In this document: positions 17,417-26,516 of the stretch, piece by piece | Layout: each line of letters starts with the position of its first letter | Numbering within the stretch: position 1 is the first letter of the stretch | Assembly: GCF_000238335.3 (NCBI RefSeq) | Contig: NZ_AHCB03000007.1 | Location: 310,001-374,000, forward strand | Reading direction: 5' to 3' | DNA length: 64,000 bases | Origin: Pseudoalteromonas marina | GTDB taxonomy: Bacteria; Pseudomonadota; Gammaproteobacteria; Enterobacterales; Alteromonadaceae | Made by a program: the position numbers and the translations under genes | The notes under the pieces: model-generated | What the model was told of the DNA's origin: nothing | Seen by the model: the letters and a program-made list of their open reading frames with translations, nothing else | The model's database searches: none

Positions 17417-18424
17417 CTATTCTGAGCGTTGCTCTCTACCTAACAATGCCATAGCAGCGGCTTTCATATCTTTATTTTCATAAAGTACTTTGTAAATCTG
17501 TTCAGTGATAGGCATTTCAACGCCTGCACGCTGGGCAAGTAAATACACCTCTTTGGTGTTTCTAAAGCCCTCGACTACTTGGCCTATCGACTCAATTGCA
17601 GTTTCAACACTTTCACCTTTACCCAGTGCTAAACCAAAACGACGATTGCGTGATTGGTTATCGGTACAGGTTAATATTAAATCGCCAAGGCCTGCCATTC
17701 CCATAAAGGTTTCTGGCTTTGCGCCTAGAGCGCAACCTAACCGAGTCAGTTCAGCAAGACCTCGTGTAATCAAAGCTGTGCGAGCATTGGCTCCAAAACC
17801 TACACCATCTGAAATACCCGCGCCAATAGCAATTACGTTTTTAACCGCACCACCAAGCTGTATGCCAATAAAATCGTCATTGTTATACACTCGAAATGAA
17901 CGACCACAATGCAGTAAATCAGCCAATTGTTGTGCAAACTCAGGTGAGGTAGACGAAACAGAAATAGCTGTTGGTGAACCCATTGCCATTTCTTTCGCAA
18001 ATGTAGGACCCGAAAGCACCGCAAGTGCGATTTCATCACCCAGCTCTTGCTGTGCAACTTCTTGTAATAAACGCCCTGTATTTGGCTCAAGGCCTTTAGT
18101 CGCCCACGCGACTTTAGCATCGATTTGCAATGCAGGTTTTATTTGCGCAAGTGTGTCGCCAAATGCATGGCTTGGCACAACAACAAGCACAATAGCACTG
18201 CATGCAACGGCACGTTGTAAATCGGCTTCTAGTACTAGAGTGTCTGGGAAGGGTGCATCTGGTAAGTAACGTTGATTTTTTCGCTCAGCTGCAAGCGTAG
18301 CAACGTCGTCGCTATTGCGTCCCCAAAGCGTCACTTTATGACCATTTCGGGCTAAACAAATAGCAAGGGCGGTGCCATAAGACCCCGCCCCCAATACAGT
18401 AACAGCTGAAGTTGCTGTACTCAT
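17417..18424 (-). CDS. gpsA: NAD(P)H-dependent glycerol-3-phosphate dehydrogenase
   Basis: Reduces dihydroxyacetone phosphate to sn-glycerol 3-phosphate for phospholipid synthesis. The 335 residues begin with the Rossmann motif [22 protein letters not shown] and continue with [39 protein letters not shown] (catalytic Lys), and [22 protein letters not shown]. It is the last gene of the minus-strand yibN-grxC-secB-gpsA cluster, 3 bp after secB, as in E. coli. Confidence 0.97.
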   Translation of the reverse strand: MSTATSAVTVLGAGSYGTALAICLARNGHKVTLWGRNSDDVATLAAERKNQRYLPDAPFPDTLVLEADLQRAVACSAIVLVVVPSHAFGDTLAQIKPALQIDAKVAWATKGLEPNTGRLLQEVAQQELGDEIALAVLSGPTFAKEMAMGSPTAISVSSTSPEFAQQLADLLHCGRSFRVYNNDDFIGIQLGGAVKNVIAIGAGISDGVGFGANARTALITRGLAELTRLGCALGAKPETFMGMAGLGDLILTCTDNQSRNRRFGLALGKGESVETAIESIGQVVEGFRNTKEVYLLAQRAGVEMPITEQIYKVLYENKDMKAAAMALLGREQRSE

Positions 18425-18427
18425 AAG

Positions 18428-18916
18428 TTATGCGTCTGCTGTAACCTGGTCAGCTTGCGCAGTACGTTGTTGCATATACTGTGCAAACAATGCGTCAAAG
18501 TTTACTGGCGCAAGGTTTAACTGTGGGAAAGTGCCACGGTTAACTAGGTTAGATACCGCTTCACGTGCATATGGGAACAATACGTTTGGACAAAATGCAC
18601 CTAGCATATGAGCAAGCTGTACTTCTTCAACCTCAGCAATAGTAAAAATACCCGCTTGTTGAATTTCACATAAAAACGCAGTTTCTTCGCCAATTGATGC
18701 TGTCACAGTTAATGCTAAAACAACTTCAAATACACCTTCGTCTAACTTGTTAGAGCGAGTATCTAGGTCTAGCTTAACTTCTGGCGTCCATTCTTTTTGA
18801 AAAATTGCCGGAGAGTTTGGCGTTTCAAACGACACATCTTTAGTGTAAATACGTTGAATAGTAAATTGTGCGCCTGCGTCTTGTGCCGCTGCTGCGTTTT
18901 GAGTTTCTTCGTTCAT
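18428..18916 (-). CDS. secB: Protein-export chaperone SecB
   Basis: A cytosolic tetrameric chaperone that keeps preproteins unfolded and delivers them to SecA. The ATG at 18916 gives 162 residues beginning MNEETQ and reaching [26 protein letters not shown], which aligns with E. coli SecB. An AGGAA site precedes it. A longer in-frame extension to 18991 would run into grxC and lacks family similarity, so I rejected it. [18 protein letters not shown] and [17 protein letters not shown] are conserved. Confidence 0.97.
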   Translation of the reverse strand: MNEETQNAAAAQDAGAQFTIQRIYTKDVSFETPNSPAIFQKEWTPEVKLDLDTRSNKLDEGVFEVVLALTVTASIGEETAFLCEIQQAGIFTIAEVEEVQLAHMLGAFCPNVLFPYAREAVSNLVNRGTFPQLNLAPVNFDALFAQYMQQRTAQADQVTADA

Positions 18917-18950
18917 TGTTATTCCTAACTTGTTCGTTATTATAATTAAA

Positions 18951-19208
18951 TTAAGCGTTAAGCTTAGCGTCAAGTTTACCTTGAGCCTCAATAGCCATCA
19001 TGTCGTCACAGCCACCGATATGTTCATCATTAATAAAAATTTGCGGTACAGTGCTTGCGCCACCGGCTTTAGTAATCATTTCATCGCGAAGTTCAGGTTG
19101 TACACCAATATCAAAATTAGTGAATTCAACGCCTTTGCTTTTTAAAAGCGCCATAGCGCGCTGACAAAATGGACAATATGCCTTGGTGTATAAAACAACG
19201 TTACTCAT
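18951..19208 (-). CDS. grxC: Glutaredoxin 3
   Basis: An 85-residue dithiol glutaredoxin that reduces disulfides with glutathione. The active site is CPFC (C12, C15) in [17 protein letters not shown], with the cis-proline motif [17 protein letters not shown]. It lies between the rhodanese gene and secB, the same order as in enterobacteria. Confidence 0.96.
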   Translation of the reverse strand: MSNVVLYTKAYCPFCQRAMALLKSKGVEFTNFDIGVQPELRDEMITKAGGASTVPQIFINDEHIGGCDDMMAIEAQGKLDAKLNA

Positions 19209-19240
19209 AATAAATCCTCTATCGGTTTAGCTAAACGAGA

Positions 19241-19672
19241 TTAGCGACCTGTTATCGTTGGTAAGCTAGCAGATTGCCATGCACCCATTCCGCCCGCTAA
19301 TACATAAACCTGTTCAAAACCAGCTTTATGCATTGCTGTGGCCGTGCCTTGGGCTGTCATACCTGTAGTACATACCAATATAATGGGTTTAGTCTTGTAC
19401 TTTTCAAGGCCTGAAAAGTCAGATTTTTTGGCATTTTCAGGGCTTAAGTGTTCAGCACCCGAAATACGGCCAGACGTAAACTCTTTTTGTGCGCGCATAT
19501 CCACTACTTGACCATCTTCACGGTTAATAAGTAGCGTTAGTTGCTGAGGGTTTATTTGACGAATAGCTGAAAATTTACTTTTTATCCAACCACTGACAAT
19601 AAGAAAAACAATACCAACCCAAGCAAGGCTTAAGATAGGGTGATTGCTTATAAATTCAATATATTGATCCAT
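19241..19672 (-). CDS. yibN: Membrane-anchored rhodanese-like protein (YibN)
   Basis: 143 residues with one N-terminal membrane segment (about 13-30) and a rhodanese domain. The catalytic loop CTTGMTAQGTA starts at Cys101, and VVDMRAQKEFTSGRISGAEH matches the family entry strand. It may act in sulfur transfer or persulfide handling at the membrane; the physiological substrate is unknown. It is the first gene of the yibN-grxC-secB-gpsA operon, with GGAAG before the ATG. Confidence 0.93.
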   Translation of the reverse strand: MDQYIEFISNHPILSLAWVGIVFLIVSGWIKSKFSAIRQINPQQLTLLINREDGQVVDMRAQKEFTSGRISGAEHLSPENAKKSDFSGLEKYKTKPIILVCTTGMTAQGTATAMHKAGFEQVYVLAGGMGAWQSASLPTITGR

Positions 19673-19943
19673 TCGACTTCCACTATAAATTACATCCTAA
19701 AACGCAATGTTTTAGACATTTTAGACTTTAGCCACGCAAGTATACCCAAACCAACTTAAAATGCGAGTTTACACAGAGTTTAAAAGGAGGAAAAACACCC
19801 CATATAAAGGTTATTAACCGCACATCAGCATCAATACGATATTCAATTAAGTGAAAAAAATTAATATGCTGTTTTGTATGCTGATTCAAGTAACAAAACA
19901 CGGTATGCTAAAGCAAAACAGGTGCTAACTTTTAGGAGTGACT

Positions 19944-21488
19944 ATGACTGAACATAAAAAACCACTGGTATTAATGATTTTAGACGGTTGGGGATATCGT
20001 GAAGACGAGCAAAGCAATGCAATACTAGCAGCGAATACCCCCGTGTTAGATAACTTATGGGCATCTCGCCCTCGCACATTAATTTCAGCATCTGGTTTTG
20101 ATGTAGGTCTTCCTGATGGACAAATGGGTAATTCCGAAGTTGGACATGTTAATTTAGGTGCAGGACGTGTTGTATACCAAGATTTTACTCGAATCACCAA
20201 AGCAATAAATGACGGTGAATTTGACTCAACCCCTGCACTTGTTGAAAACATTGATAAAGCAGTAAATGCCGGCAAAGCCGTTCATGTTATGGGATTATTG
20301 AGTCCGGGTGGCGTTCATAGTCATGAAGATCATATTGTTGCAAGCATAGAGCTTGCTGCAAAACGCGGTGCTAAGGAAGTCTATTTTCATGCATTTTTAG
20401 ATGGCCGTGATACACCACCGCGTAGTGCCAAAGAATCTATTGAACGTATAGAAGCGTTGTTTGCAAAACTTGAATGTGGTCGGCTAGCAACACTCGTTGG
20501 TCGTTATTATGCAATGGATAGAGATAACCGCTGGAATCGTGTAGAAAAAGCCTATGACGTAATGACCTCTGGCATTGGAGAGTTTAACTACAGCGATGGC
20601 GTAACCGCATTAAATGCAGCTTATGAGCGCGACGAAAACGATGAGTTTGTTGCTCCTACAACCATTACACCAGCAGGTAGAGAAGCAGCGCAAATTAATG
20701 ATGGCGACACTGTTATTTTTGCAAACTTTAGGGCAGACCGGGCACGTGAAATTACACGCGCCTTTGTTGAGCCTGAGTTTGATGGCTTTACCAAGAAAAA
20801 ATCCCCCGCTCTCAGCGCATTTGTCATGATGACAGAATATGCAGCCGATATAGACGCGCCCGTTGCATTTGGCCCAACTCCTCTTACTAACGTATTAGGG
20901 GAATGGCTTGAAAAACAAGGGAAAACACAACTGCGTATTTCTGAAACAGAAAAATACGCACACGTTACCTTCTTTTTTAGCGGCGGACGTGAGGACGAAT
21001 TTGAAGGTGAAACGCGTGAATTAATCCCTTCACCGCAAGTGGCTACCTACGACTTGCAACCGGAAATGAACTCAGAAATGCTAACCGATAAGCTTGTAGA
21101 AGCAATTAAAAGCGGGAAATACGACGCCATTATATGTAATTACCCCAATGGCGATATGGTTGGCCACTCAGGTGTATTTGATGCCGCTGTAAAAGCTTGT
21201 GAGGCCGTTGACACCTGCATTGGCCGTGTAGTTGATGCATTGAACGAATTTGGCGGTGAAGCGTTGATCACAGCCGATCATGGTAATGCAGAACAAATGG
21301 CTAACCTTAAAACGGGCCAAGCACATACCGCGCATACAAGTGAACCGGTGCCCTTTATTTATGTTGGTCGCGATGCGACACCATCTGAAGGTAAAGCATT
21401 AAGTGATGTTGCCCCTACTATGCTGCACTTAATGGGCATGGAGCAGCCAAGTGAAATGACTGGCACACCCATCATGACGTTGAAATAA
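19944..21488 (+). CDS. gpmI: 2,3-bisphosphoglycerate-independent phosphoglycerate mutase
   Basis: A Mn-dependent glycolytic/gluconeogenic mutase interconverting 3- and 2-phosphoglycerate. The ATG at 19944, preceded by AGGAG, gives 514 residues, exactly the E. coli length. The alkaline-phosphatase-fold motifs are [10 protein letters not shown], the phosphoserine region [42 protein letters not shown], and the metal residues in [19 protein letters not shown] and [11 protein letters not shown]. It is first in a gpmI-envC-ctp-yibQ run. Confidence 0.98.
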   Translation: MTEHKKPLVLMILDGWGYREDEQSNAILAANTPVLDNLWASRPRTLISASGFDVGLPDGQMGNSEVGHVNLGAGRVVYQDFTRITKAINDGEFDSTPALVENIDKAVNAGKAVHVMGLLSPGGVHSHEDHIVASIELAAKRGAKEVYFHAFLDGRDTPPRSAKESIERIEALFAKLECGRLATLVGRYYAMDRDNRWNRVEKAYDVMTSGIGEFNYSDGVTALNAAYERDENDEFVAPTTITPAGREAAQINDGDTVIFANFRADRAREITRAFVEPEFDGFTKKKSPALSAFVMMTEYAADIDAPVAFGPTPLTNVLGEWLEKQGKTQLRISETEKYAHVTFFFSGGREDEFEGETRELIPSPQVATYDLQPEMNSEMLTDKLVEAIKSGKYDAIICNYPNGDMVGHSGVFDAAVKACEAVDTCIGRVVDALNEFGGEALITADHGNAEQMANLKTGQAHTAHTSEPVPFIYVGRDATPSEGKALSDVAPTMLHLMGMEQPSEMTGTPIMTLK

Positions 21489-21491
21489 CCC

Positions 21492-22631
21492 ATGATTAAA
21501 CGTGTTAACCGATACTTTAAGTGCGGCTTAATACTCGCCTCATTGGTGACTGCATCTGCAGTTGCCAATGAAGATCGCACTAAAAAAGATCTCTCACAGG
21601 TGAAAAAAGCACTTGAACAAAGTCAATCTGAGTATAATCAACAACGAAAAAAAATATCTCAACTTCAAAAAAATCTTAAAAGCCATGAGCTTGAAATAGC
21701 TAAAAACGCTAAAGCACTTAATATGGCTGAGCAGTCTGTTAAAGAAACCCAACAACAGCAAAATCAACAACAAAAAAAAGCTGATGAACTCGATAAAAAA
21801 CACATCGAATTTCAACGTATTCTAGGAGCGCAACTTAAAAGCGCTTACATGGCAGGTGGTGATGACTACTCTAAAATGTTGCTGAATCAAGAAAACACAG
21901 CGCAATTTGAGCGAACACTGAGCTATTATAATTACCTAAACAAAGCACGAATTGAACAGATAGAAGAATTAAAAGAACTTAAACAACAAATCGCGTTAAA
22001 CCAAGTTGCACTAAATAAAACAAAAGAAAAACTTTTAGCTTTATACGACGAGCAAAAAAGGCGCCAAACAGCCTTAGTAAATGCACAAAGTGAACGCCAA
22101 GCTAACCTTAGGAATCTTCAAGCTCAGCTTACGAGTACTAAAAGCTCTATCAATTACTTAAAAGAAAACCAACAAACCCTTGTTAATACAATTGAAGAAT
22201 TAGAAAAAGAAAAAACAAAAAAAATAGAATTACTTGGCCTCAATAAAAATAAAGGCAAATTAAACTGGCCTAGTAAAGGTAAGTTAAAACACAAATTTGG
22301 CCAACGAAAACATGGCGGCATTGATTGGAAAGGCGTGCTAATTGGCGCTAAAGAAGGCGAAAATGTTAATAGCCTGCACAATGGCCAAGTTGTATTTGCA
22401 GATTGGTTAAAAGGTTATGGCTGGGTAATTGTAGTCGATCATGGTGAAGGATTTATGAGCCTATACGGCCATGCACAAACACTACTGAGAGACGTAGGTG
22501 ACATGGTACGCCAAGGCGAAACTTTAGCGTTGGTTGGCCAAAGCGGCGGACAGGCAAGTTCTGGTCTATACTTTGAGATACGACACAAAGGACGCGCAGT
22601 AAATCCCGTAAAATGGTGCAGACGTATTTAA
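21492..22631 (+). CDS. envC: Murein hydrolase activator EnvC
   Basis: A periplasmic activator of the septal amidases AmiA/AmiB. The 379 residues carry a signal peptide (about 1-26), two long coiled-coil regions rich in Gln, Lys and Glu (about 30-110 and 150-245), and a C-terminal LytM/M23 domain (KHGGIDWKG, HNGQVVFADWLKGYGWVIVVDHGEGFMSLYGHA, GQSGGQASSGLYFEIRHKG). In EnvC this domain lacks the full zinc site and activates rather than cleaves. It starts 3 bp after gpmI. Confidence 0.95.
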   Translation: MIKRVNRYFKCGLILASLVTASAVANEDRTKKDLSQVKKALEQSQSEYNQQRKKISQLQKNLKSHELEIAKNAKALNMAEQSVKETQQQQNQQQKKADELDKKHIEFQRILGAQLKSAYMAGGDDYSKMLLNQENTAQFERTLSYYNYLNKARIEQIEELKELKQQIALNQVALNKTKEKLLALYDEQKRRQTALVNAQSERQANLRNLQAQLTSTKSSINYLKENQQTLVNTIEELEKEKTKKIELLGLNKNKGKLNWPSKGKLKHKFGQRKHGGIDWKGVLIGAKEGENVNSLHNGQVVFADWLKGYGWVIVVDHGEGFMSLYGHAQTLLRDVGDMVRQGETLALVGQSGGQASSGLYFEIRHKGRAVNPVKWCRRI

Positions 22632-22665
22632 TTGAATAAACCGCTGCTCCGCTGAGGAGTAGCTG

Positions 22666-23913
22666 ATGAAAAACAACAATGTAATACCCGCATTTAAAAA
22701 AGCAGGCTATGTTTTCAGCCTGCTTTTATTCACCTTTACTTTAGTACTTAACAATGCATTTGCCAGCTCAGTAAAAAACCTTAAAAGCCAACAAATAGAT
22801 GAAATTTTATTTAACATACACGCCTATTATGTTGACGATTTAGATCTTCAAAACAGCCATTACGTGCAATACAACAACAAACAGTTTGAGCGCTTATACT
22901 CAAAGCTAGACCCCTACTCTAAATACCTTAACGAACACGAGCTCGATGCCTTATTTGATAATACCAATGGGCAATATACGGGCTTAGGTATTGAAGTAAA
23001 AAAGGTCGATACTGACATAAAAATAGTTAACGTGGTAAATAACTCACCAGCGAAAGAAGCAGGTATTTTAGCTGGCGATATTATTGTTAGTGTTAATCAA
23101 AAAACGGTCAATTTGCTCAGCATTAGCGAAGTCGCAACTTTAATAAAAGAAAATAAATTTACAACAATTAATCTCACCGTTAAGCGAAATGAAAGCCCAG
23201 AGCTTTTGTCGTTTAACGTAGCTCGTACGCAAATACAATTAGAGAGTGTAACCAGTAAAGTTTTAGAGTCCGGCATTGGCTATTTAGCTATTAATAGTTT
23301 TTCTAATCACACACTACACGAAGTTGCATTGCAAATTGCAGCGATGCAAAATAATTATGATTATCCATTATTAGGGCTTGTAATTGATTTACGTGACAAC
23401 CCCGGAGGCACCCTTAAAAGTGCGATTGCCGTCTCTGATTTATTCTTAGAAAGCGGAACTATAGTAACAACGAAAGGCAGATACTTTGACGCTAACCAAG
23501 CCTTTTATGCTAAAAGGGGCGACATACTCAAAGGCGCCTCAATTGTTGTACTTATTAATGAAAATTCAGCCTCTGCGGCCGAAATTTTGGCCGGCGCCTT
23601 AAAAGACAATAACAGGGCAAAAGTGGTTGGAAGCCAATCTTTTGGAAAAGGGTCTGTGCAATCACTTATACCATTAGGTGATGGCAATACCGCTTTAAAA
23701 CTCACTACCGCAAAGTATTTTACACCTTCTGGTGAATCAATAGATGGCGTTGGAATAAAGCCCGATGTGACGATTAATAAAACAACACTTCCACAAAACA
23801 ATAAAGCCGTTATAATAAAAAATGAGCAAGTAAAAAATAATCAACACCAGCTTGTTAACACCTTAGCTGATTTACAGTTAGCTAAAGCAAAACAATTACT
23901 CAGTATGCAGTAA
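22666..23913 (+). CDS. S41-family C-terminal processing peptidase
   Basis: A 415-residue exported serine protease of the Ctp family. After an N-terminal hydrophobic export signal (about 12-33) come a PDZ domain (about 95-175; GLGIEVKKVDTDIKIVNVVNNSPAKEAGI) and the S41 core. The catalytic Ser is in NENSASAAEILAGALKD and the Lys in SQSFGKGSVQSLIPL. LRDNPGGTL is also conserved. Such proteases degrade or trim periplasmic proteins and can control peptidoglycan hydrolases. Lying between envC and yibQ, a cell-wall role is plausible but inferred. Confidence 0.92.
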   Translation: MKNNNVIPAFKKAGYVFSLLLFTFTLVLNNAFASSVKNLKSQQIDEILFNIHAYYVDDLDLQNSHYVQYNNKQFERLYSKLDPYSKYLNEHELDALFDNTNGQYTGLGIEVKKVDTDIKIVNVVNNSPAKEAGILAGDIIVSVNQKTVNLLSISEVATLIKENKFTTINLTVKRNESPELLSFNVARTQIQLESVTSKVLESGIGYLAINSFSNHTLHEVALQIAAMQNNYDYPLLGLVIDLRDNPGGTLKSAIAVSDLFLESGTIVTTKGRYFDANQAFYAKRGDILKGASIVVLINENSASAAEILAGALKDNNRAKVVGSQSFGKGSVQSLIPLGDGNTALKLTTAKYFTPSGESIDGVGIKPDVTINKTTLPQNNKAVIIKNEQVKNNQHQLVNTLADLQLAKAKQLLSMQ

Positions 23914-23923
23914 TCTATTTTGT

Positions 23924-24742
23924 TTGAGCGTTACTGGGCATAAAAAGATAATAAAAATTATAAACGTGAATACTATTAACAAAAAAATACGGATGTGGCT
24001 TTTTTTCAGTGTATGTATTGCTTGCTTTAGCGCTAATGCTAAACAAATAGCGATAGTTATTGATGATATAGGCTATCACCAAAGAGACTTAGAGTTTTTA
24101 ACCTTACCTGGGCAATTGACCTATTCAATTTTGCCCCACACACCCTATTCGCAAGTTTTTGCAACACGTGCTAGCAAAGCAAATAAAGAGCTGCTTTTAC
24201 ATGTGCCTATGCAGGCACTTAACGGCAAAGCACTAGGGCCTGGTGCGCTTACTCTTGATATGGACAAAGCTCAACTTCAACAAACGCTAGGAACAGCACT
24301 AGCAAGTTTACCGCAAGTTAGAGGTGTTAATAATCATATGGGCTCTGCATTAACTCAGCAAAGCCAAGCCATGAAATGGACAATGGAAGTACTTAAAAAG
24401 CGCGAGTTGTACTTTTTAGATAGCCGAACAACTGGCTTAAGCCAGGCGCAAAATGCTGCAAACTTTTTTGGGGTTGAAAATATTGGTCGCCATGTTTTTT
24501 TGGACAACATAACAACAGCAGATCAGCTTCAGTTTAGGCTCGATGAACTTAAACAAAAAGCAACAGATCACAATTTTGCCATTGCCATTGCTCACCCTTA
24601 TCCTGAGACCATTGCTTTTTTACGTAAAGCCCTGCCTGAGCTTACTCAACAAGGCTATGAGTTAGTACCTGTTTCTCAGTTAGTACAACGTAAATATATT
24701 CAGTTAGCGCAAGCTCAAGGGAAAACGATTAGCGCGCGATAA
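23924..24742 (+). CDS. yibQ: Divergent polysaccharide deacetylase family protein (YibQ)
   Basis: An exported protein of the DUF610 group of the polysaccharide-deacetylase superfamily. After a signal segment (MWLFFSVCIACFSANA) come IAIVIDDIGYHQRDLEFL (paired Asp of the metal site), LLLHVPMQ, GVNNHMGSALTQ and FLDSRTT. The activity is not established; association with envC suggests the cell wall. The start is uncertain: TTG at 23924 follows ctp by 10 bp, with a GTG at 23966 and an ATG at 23993 as alternatives. The basic KKIR before the hydrophobic stretch favours an upstream start. It abuts the next gene tail to tail. Confidence 0.88.
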   Translation: MSVTGHKKIIKIINVNTINKKIRMWLFFSVCIACFSANAKQIAIVIDDIGYHQRDLEFLTLPGQLTYSILPHTPYSQVFATRASKANKELLLHVPMQALNGKALGPGALTLDMDKAQLQQTLGTALASLPQVRGVNNHMGSALTQQSQAMKWTMEVLKKRELYFLDSRTTGLSQAQNAANFFGVENIGRHVFLDNITTADQLQFRLDELKQKATDHNFAIAIAHPYPETIAFLRKALPELTQQGYELVPVSQLVQRKYIQLAQAQGKTISAR

Positions 24743-25159
24743 TTAAATAGGGTACTTATTCTTTCTTGCTTGTGCCTGATAGTATTTCAAAATACTCTTT
24801 TGGCCGTCTTCACTAATTGGTTTCAGTGTTATTTTTCGTGTTTTTAGCTTTTCATCTTCCATCAATGTAAGAACTATGTGTTCATCTAGCTTTTTTGCAC
24901 TTACAACCGCGCTATTAGCTATTAACCAACGTGAACGAATTAAGCCTTGTTTAACCTCTGAGTATTTAGAATAAAACCTAACCACTTCAATATTGCTATT
25001 AACAAAATACATAGTAATGAGTAGTACACCATAAAATGCAGCCATTGGTATAAAGAAGGCTCCAGGTAAAATTAATATACCTACATATAATTGTATTTGC
25101 AGTTTACCTTTATCAACTTTAATAATACCTGTAGGTTTATCGATGGTTTCTGTTGTCAT
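24743..25159 (-). CDS. Unknown membrane-anchored protein, possible PH-like domain
   Basis: 138 residues. A membrane hairpin lies near residues 25-52 (YVGILILPGAFFIPMAAFYGVLLITMYFV), then a soluble, charged region (VVRFYSKYSEVKQGLIRSRWLIANSAVVSAKKLDEHIVLTLMEDEKLKTRKITL). The two-segment hairpin followed by beta-rich sequence resembles bacterial PH-domain membrane proteins, but I do not recognise the family. It overlaps the upstream membrane gene by 23 bp, so the two are coupled. Its stop abuts that of yibQ with no gap and no terminator. Confidence 0.7.
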   Translation of the reverse strand: MTTETIDKPTGIIKVDKGKLQIQLYVGILILPGAFFIPMAAFYGVLLITMYFVNSNIEVVRFYSKYSEVKQGLIRSRWLIANSAVVSAKKLDEHIVLTLMEDEKLKTRKITLKPISEDGQKSILKYYQAQARKNKYPI

Positions 25160-25490
25160 TTTTCAGTGTCCTTTTGAATAGTAATTTAGCATGATCATCC
25201 ATCATGTTTCTGATTGCGTAGATACCTATCAGGCCAATAGGCACAAAAAAAATAAAGCCGAGCATTGCTACAAAGCCAAATATCTTCTTACCAATTAATC
25301 TATAAATAAAACCAAATATAGTGAGCAAAAAAGCGGGGATTAAGATGTAGTTTACTTCGTAATAGTGTGGGTCATGCCCAATACTAATAATCACGCCTAG
25401 GGCGATAATTAACGACATTAAGTAGTAATTCAAAGCCAAATATCCTTTTAAAGCTTTTTTATAATCACTAGAACCTACATGAATGCGCAT
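25137..25490 (-). CDS. Unknown small integral membrane protein
   Basis: 117 residues with three or four hydrophobic segments (about 17-36, 45-62, 70-92). The ends are basic and the tail is hydrophilic (RNMMDDHAKLLFKRTLKNDNRNHR). No family is recognised. It is the first gene of a two-gene minus-strand unit with the following membrane-anchored protein, and lies downstream of the rpoH terminator. Function unknown; the overlap suggests the two products work together. Confidence 0.65.
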   Translation of the reverse strand: MRIHVGSSDYKKALKGYLALNYYLMSLIIALGVIISIGHDPHYYEVNYILIPAFLLTIFGFIYRLIGKKIFGFVAMLGFIFFVPIGLIGIYAIRNMMDDHAKLLFKRTLKNDNRNHR

Positions 25491-25501
25491 AAATTTTCAA
25501 C

Positions 25502-25535
25502 AAAAAAGCCCTGCATATTAATGCAGGGCTTTTAA
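25502..25535 (-). terminator. Terminator after rpoH
   Basis: AAAAGCCCTGCAT, ATTA loop, ATGCAGGGCTTTT: a 13-bp perfect stem followed on the minus strand by a T run, just past the rpoH stop. Confidence 0.93.
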
Positions 25536-25558
25536 AAAAATTACGCTTTTAGAACGTA

Positions 25559-26422
25559 TCAGCTCATAGCGCTTTGTAACTTTTTCATTGCTGTTTTTTC
25601 AAGCTGGCGAACACGCTCAGCAGATACACTGTATTTTTCAGCAAGCTCTTGCAGTGTTGCTTTATCATCAGACAACCAGCGCGCACTTACAATATCTTGT
25701 GAACGTTCATCTAGTGTTTTAAGTGCACTAAACAAACGAGTATGAGACTGTTCTTGCCATTGTTGCTGTTCAATGTCATCAGCTAAATCAGCAGAACCAT
25801 CCGTTAAATATTGTACCGGTGAATAAGTGCTTGTTGGTGCGTCATCGTTATCATCACCCGTTAAGTCAAAGCCCATATCTTGACCGCTCATACGAGATTC
25901 CATTTCACGCACTTCTTTTTCGCTTACACCCAGCTCACTAGCAACAGTGCTAACCTCTGCTTGGTTAAACCAGCCTAAACGCTTTTTATTTTTACGAAGA
26001 TTAAAAAACAATTTACGCTGTGCTTTTGTAGTAGCTACTTTAACTATACGCCAGTTCTTAAGAACAAATTCGTGTATTTCGGCTTTAATCCAATGCACTG
26101 CAAACGATACTAAACGAACACCCACGCTTGGGTCGAAACGTTTAACCGCTTTCATCAGGCCTATATTGCCTTCTTGAATAAGGTCAGCTTGTGGCAAGCC
26201 GTATCCCGAGTAGCTTTTAGCTATATGCGCTACAAAGCGCAAATGCGACATAATGAGTTGCTTTGCAGCACTAAGATCGCCTTCTTCCTGAAGTTTTTTA
26301 GCAAGTTCTTGCTCTTCTTCAACTTTAAGCATGGGGATTGTGCTGACCGCTTGAAGGTAGCCATCCATGCTTGCGCTTTGTTGTCCAACTGTAAGTGCCA
26401 TTGCGTATAAATCTTTACTCAT
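25559..26422 (-). CDS. rpoH: RNA polymerase heat-shock sigma factor (sigma-32)
   Basis: A 287-residue group 3 sigma factor that directs RNA polymerase to chaperone and protease genes. Region 2 is [40 protein letters not shown], the RpoH box is [13 protein letters not shown] (it mediates FtsH/DnaK control), and region 4 is [25 protein letters not shown]. It follows ftsYEX, the conserved order. Its control region is unusual: a sigma-70-like promoter (26488-26516) runs directly into a perfect CIRCE element (26456-26482), and a small dyad covers the ribosome-binding site. Confidence 0.98.
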   Translation of the reverse strand: MSKDLYAMALTVGQQSASMDGYLQAVSTIPMLKVEEEQELAKKLQEEGDLSAAKQLIMSHLRFVAHIAKSYSGYGLPQADLIQEGNIGLMKAVKRFDPSVGVRLVSFAVHWIKAEIHEFVLKNWRIVKVATTKAQRKLFFNLRKNKKRLGWFNQAEVSTVASELGVSEKEVREMESRMSGQDMGFDLTGDDNDDAPTSTYSPVQYLTDGSADLADDIEQQQWQEQSHTRLFSALKTLDERSQDIVSARWLSDDKATLQELAEKYSVSAERVRQLEKTAMKKLQSAMS

Positions 26423-26440
26423 TTTTCACCTCGGTGATAA
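26423..26440 (-). promoter_or_regulatory. Possible hairpin over the rpoH ribosome-binding site
   Basis: On the minus strand TTTATCACCGAGGTGAAA can pair TCAC with GTGA around a CGAG loop, extended by TTT/AAA past one mismatch. The stem and loop hold the GAGGTG ribosome-binding site, immediately before the ATG. It could act as a weak thermosensor; this is an inference. Confidence 0.35.
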
Positions 26441-26455
26441 ACATTTGAAACCATC

Positions 26456-26482
26456 TTAGCACTCTTTACTGAAGAGTGCTAA
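26456..26482 (-). promoter_or_regulatory. CIRCE element (HrcA operator) upstream of rpoH
   Basis: TTAGCACTC-N9-GAGTGCTAA is a perfect 9-9-9 match to the CIRCE consensus. It lies 34-60 bp upstream of the rpoH start codon and begins 5 bp downstream of the predicted -10 box, so it overlaps the expected transcription start, the classic position for HrcA repression. Confidence 0.9.
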
Positions 26483-26487
26483 CCCCA

Positions 26488-26516
26488 ATTTAAAACTTTT
26501 TTAAAGTATAAATCAA
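26488..26516 (-). promoter_or_regulatory. Predicted sigma-70 promoter of rpoH
   Basis: On the minus strand TTGATT (26511-26516), a 17-bp spacer, then TTAAAT (26488-26493). The position immediately upstream of the CIRCE element supports it. Confidence 0.55.

Noticed and set aside
17505..18269. Plus-strand open frame of 254 codons opposite gpsA
   Set aside because: It lies wholly within the well-supported gpsA gene on the other strand, has no recognisable domain and shows shadow-type composition.
18917..18991. 25-residue N-terminal extension of SecB
   Set aside because: Family alignment and the AGGAA site place the start at 18916; the extension overlaps the grxC end.
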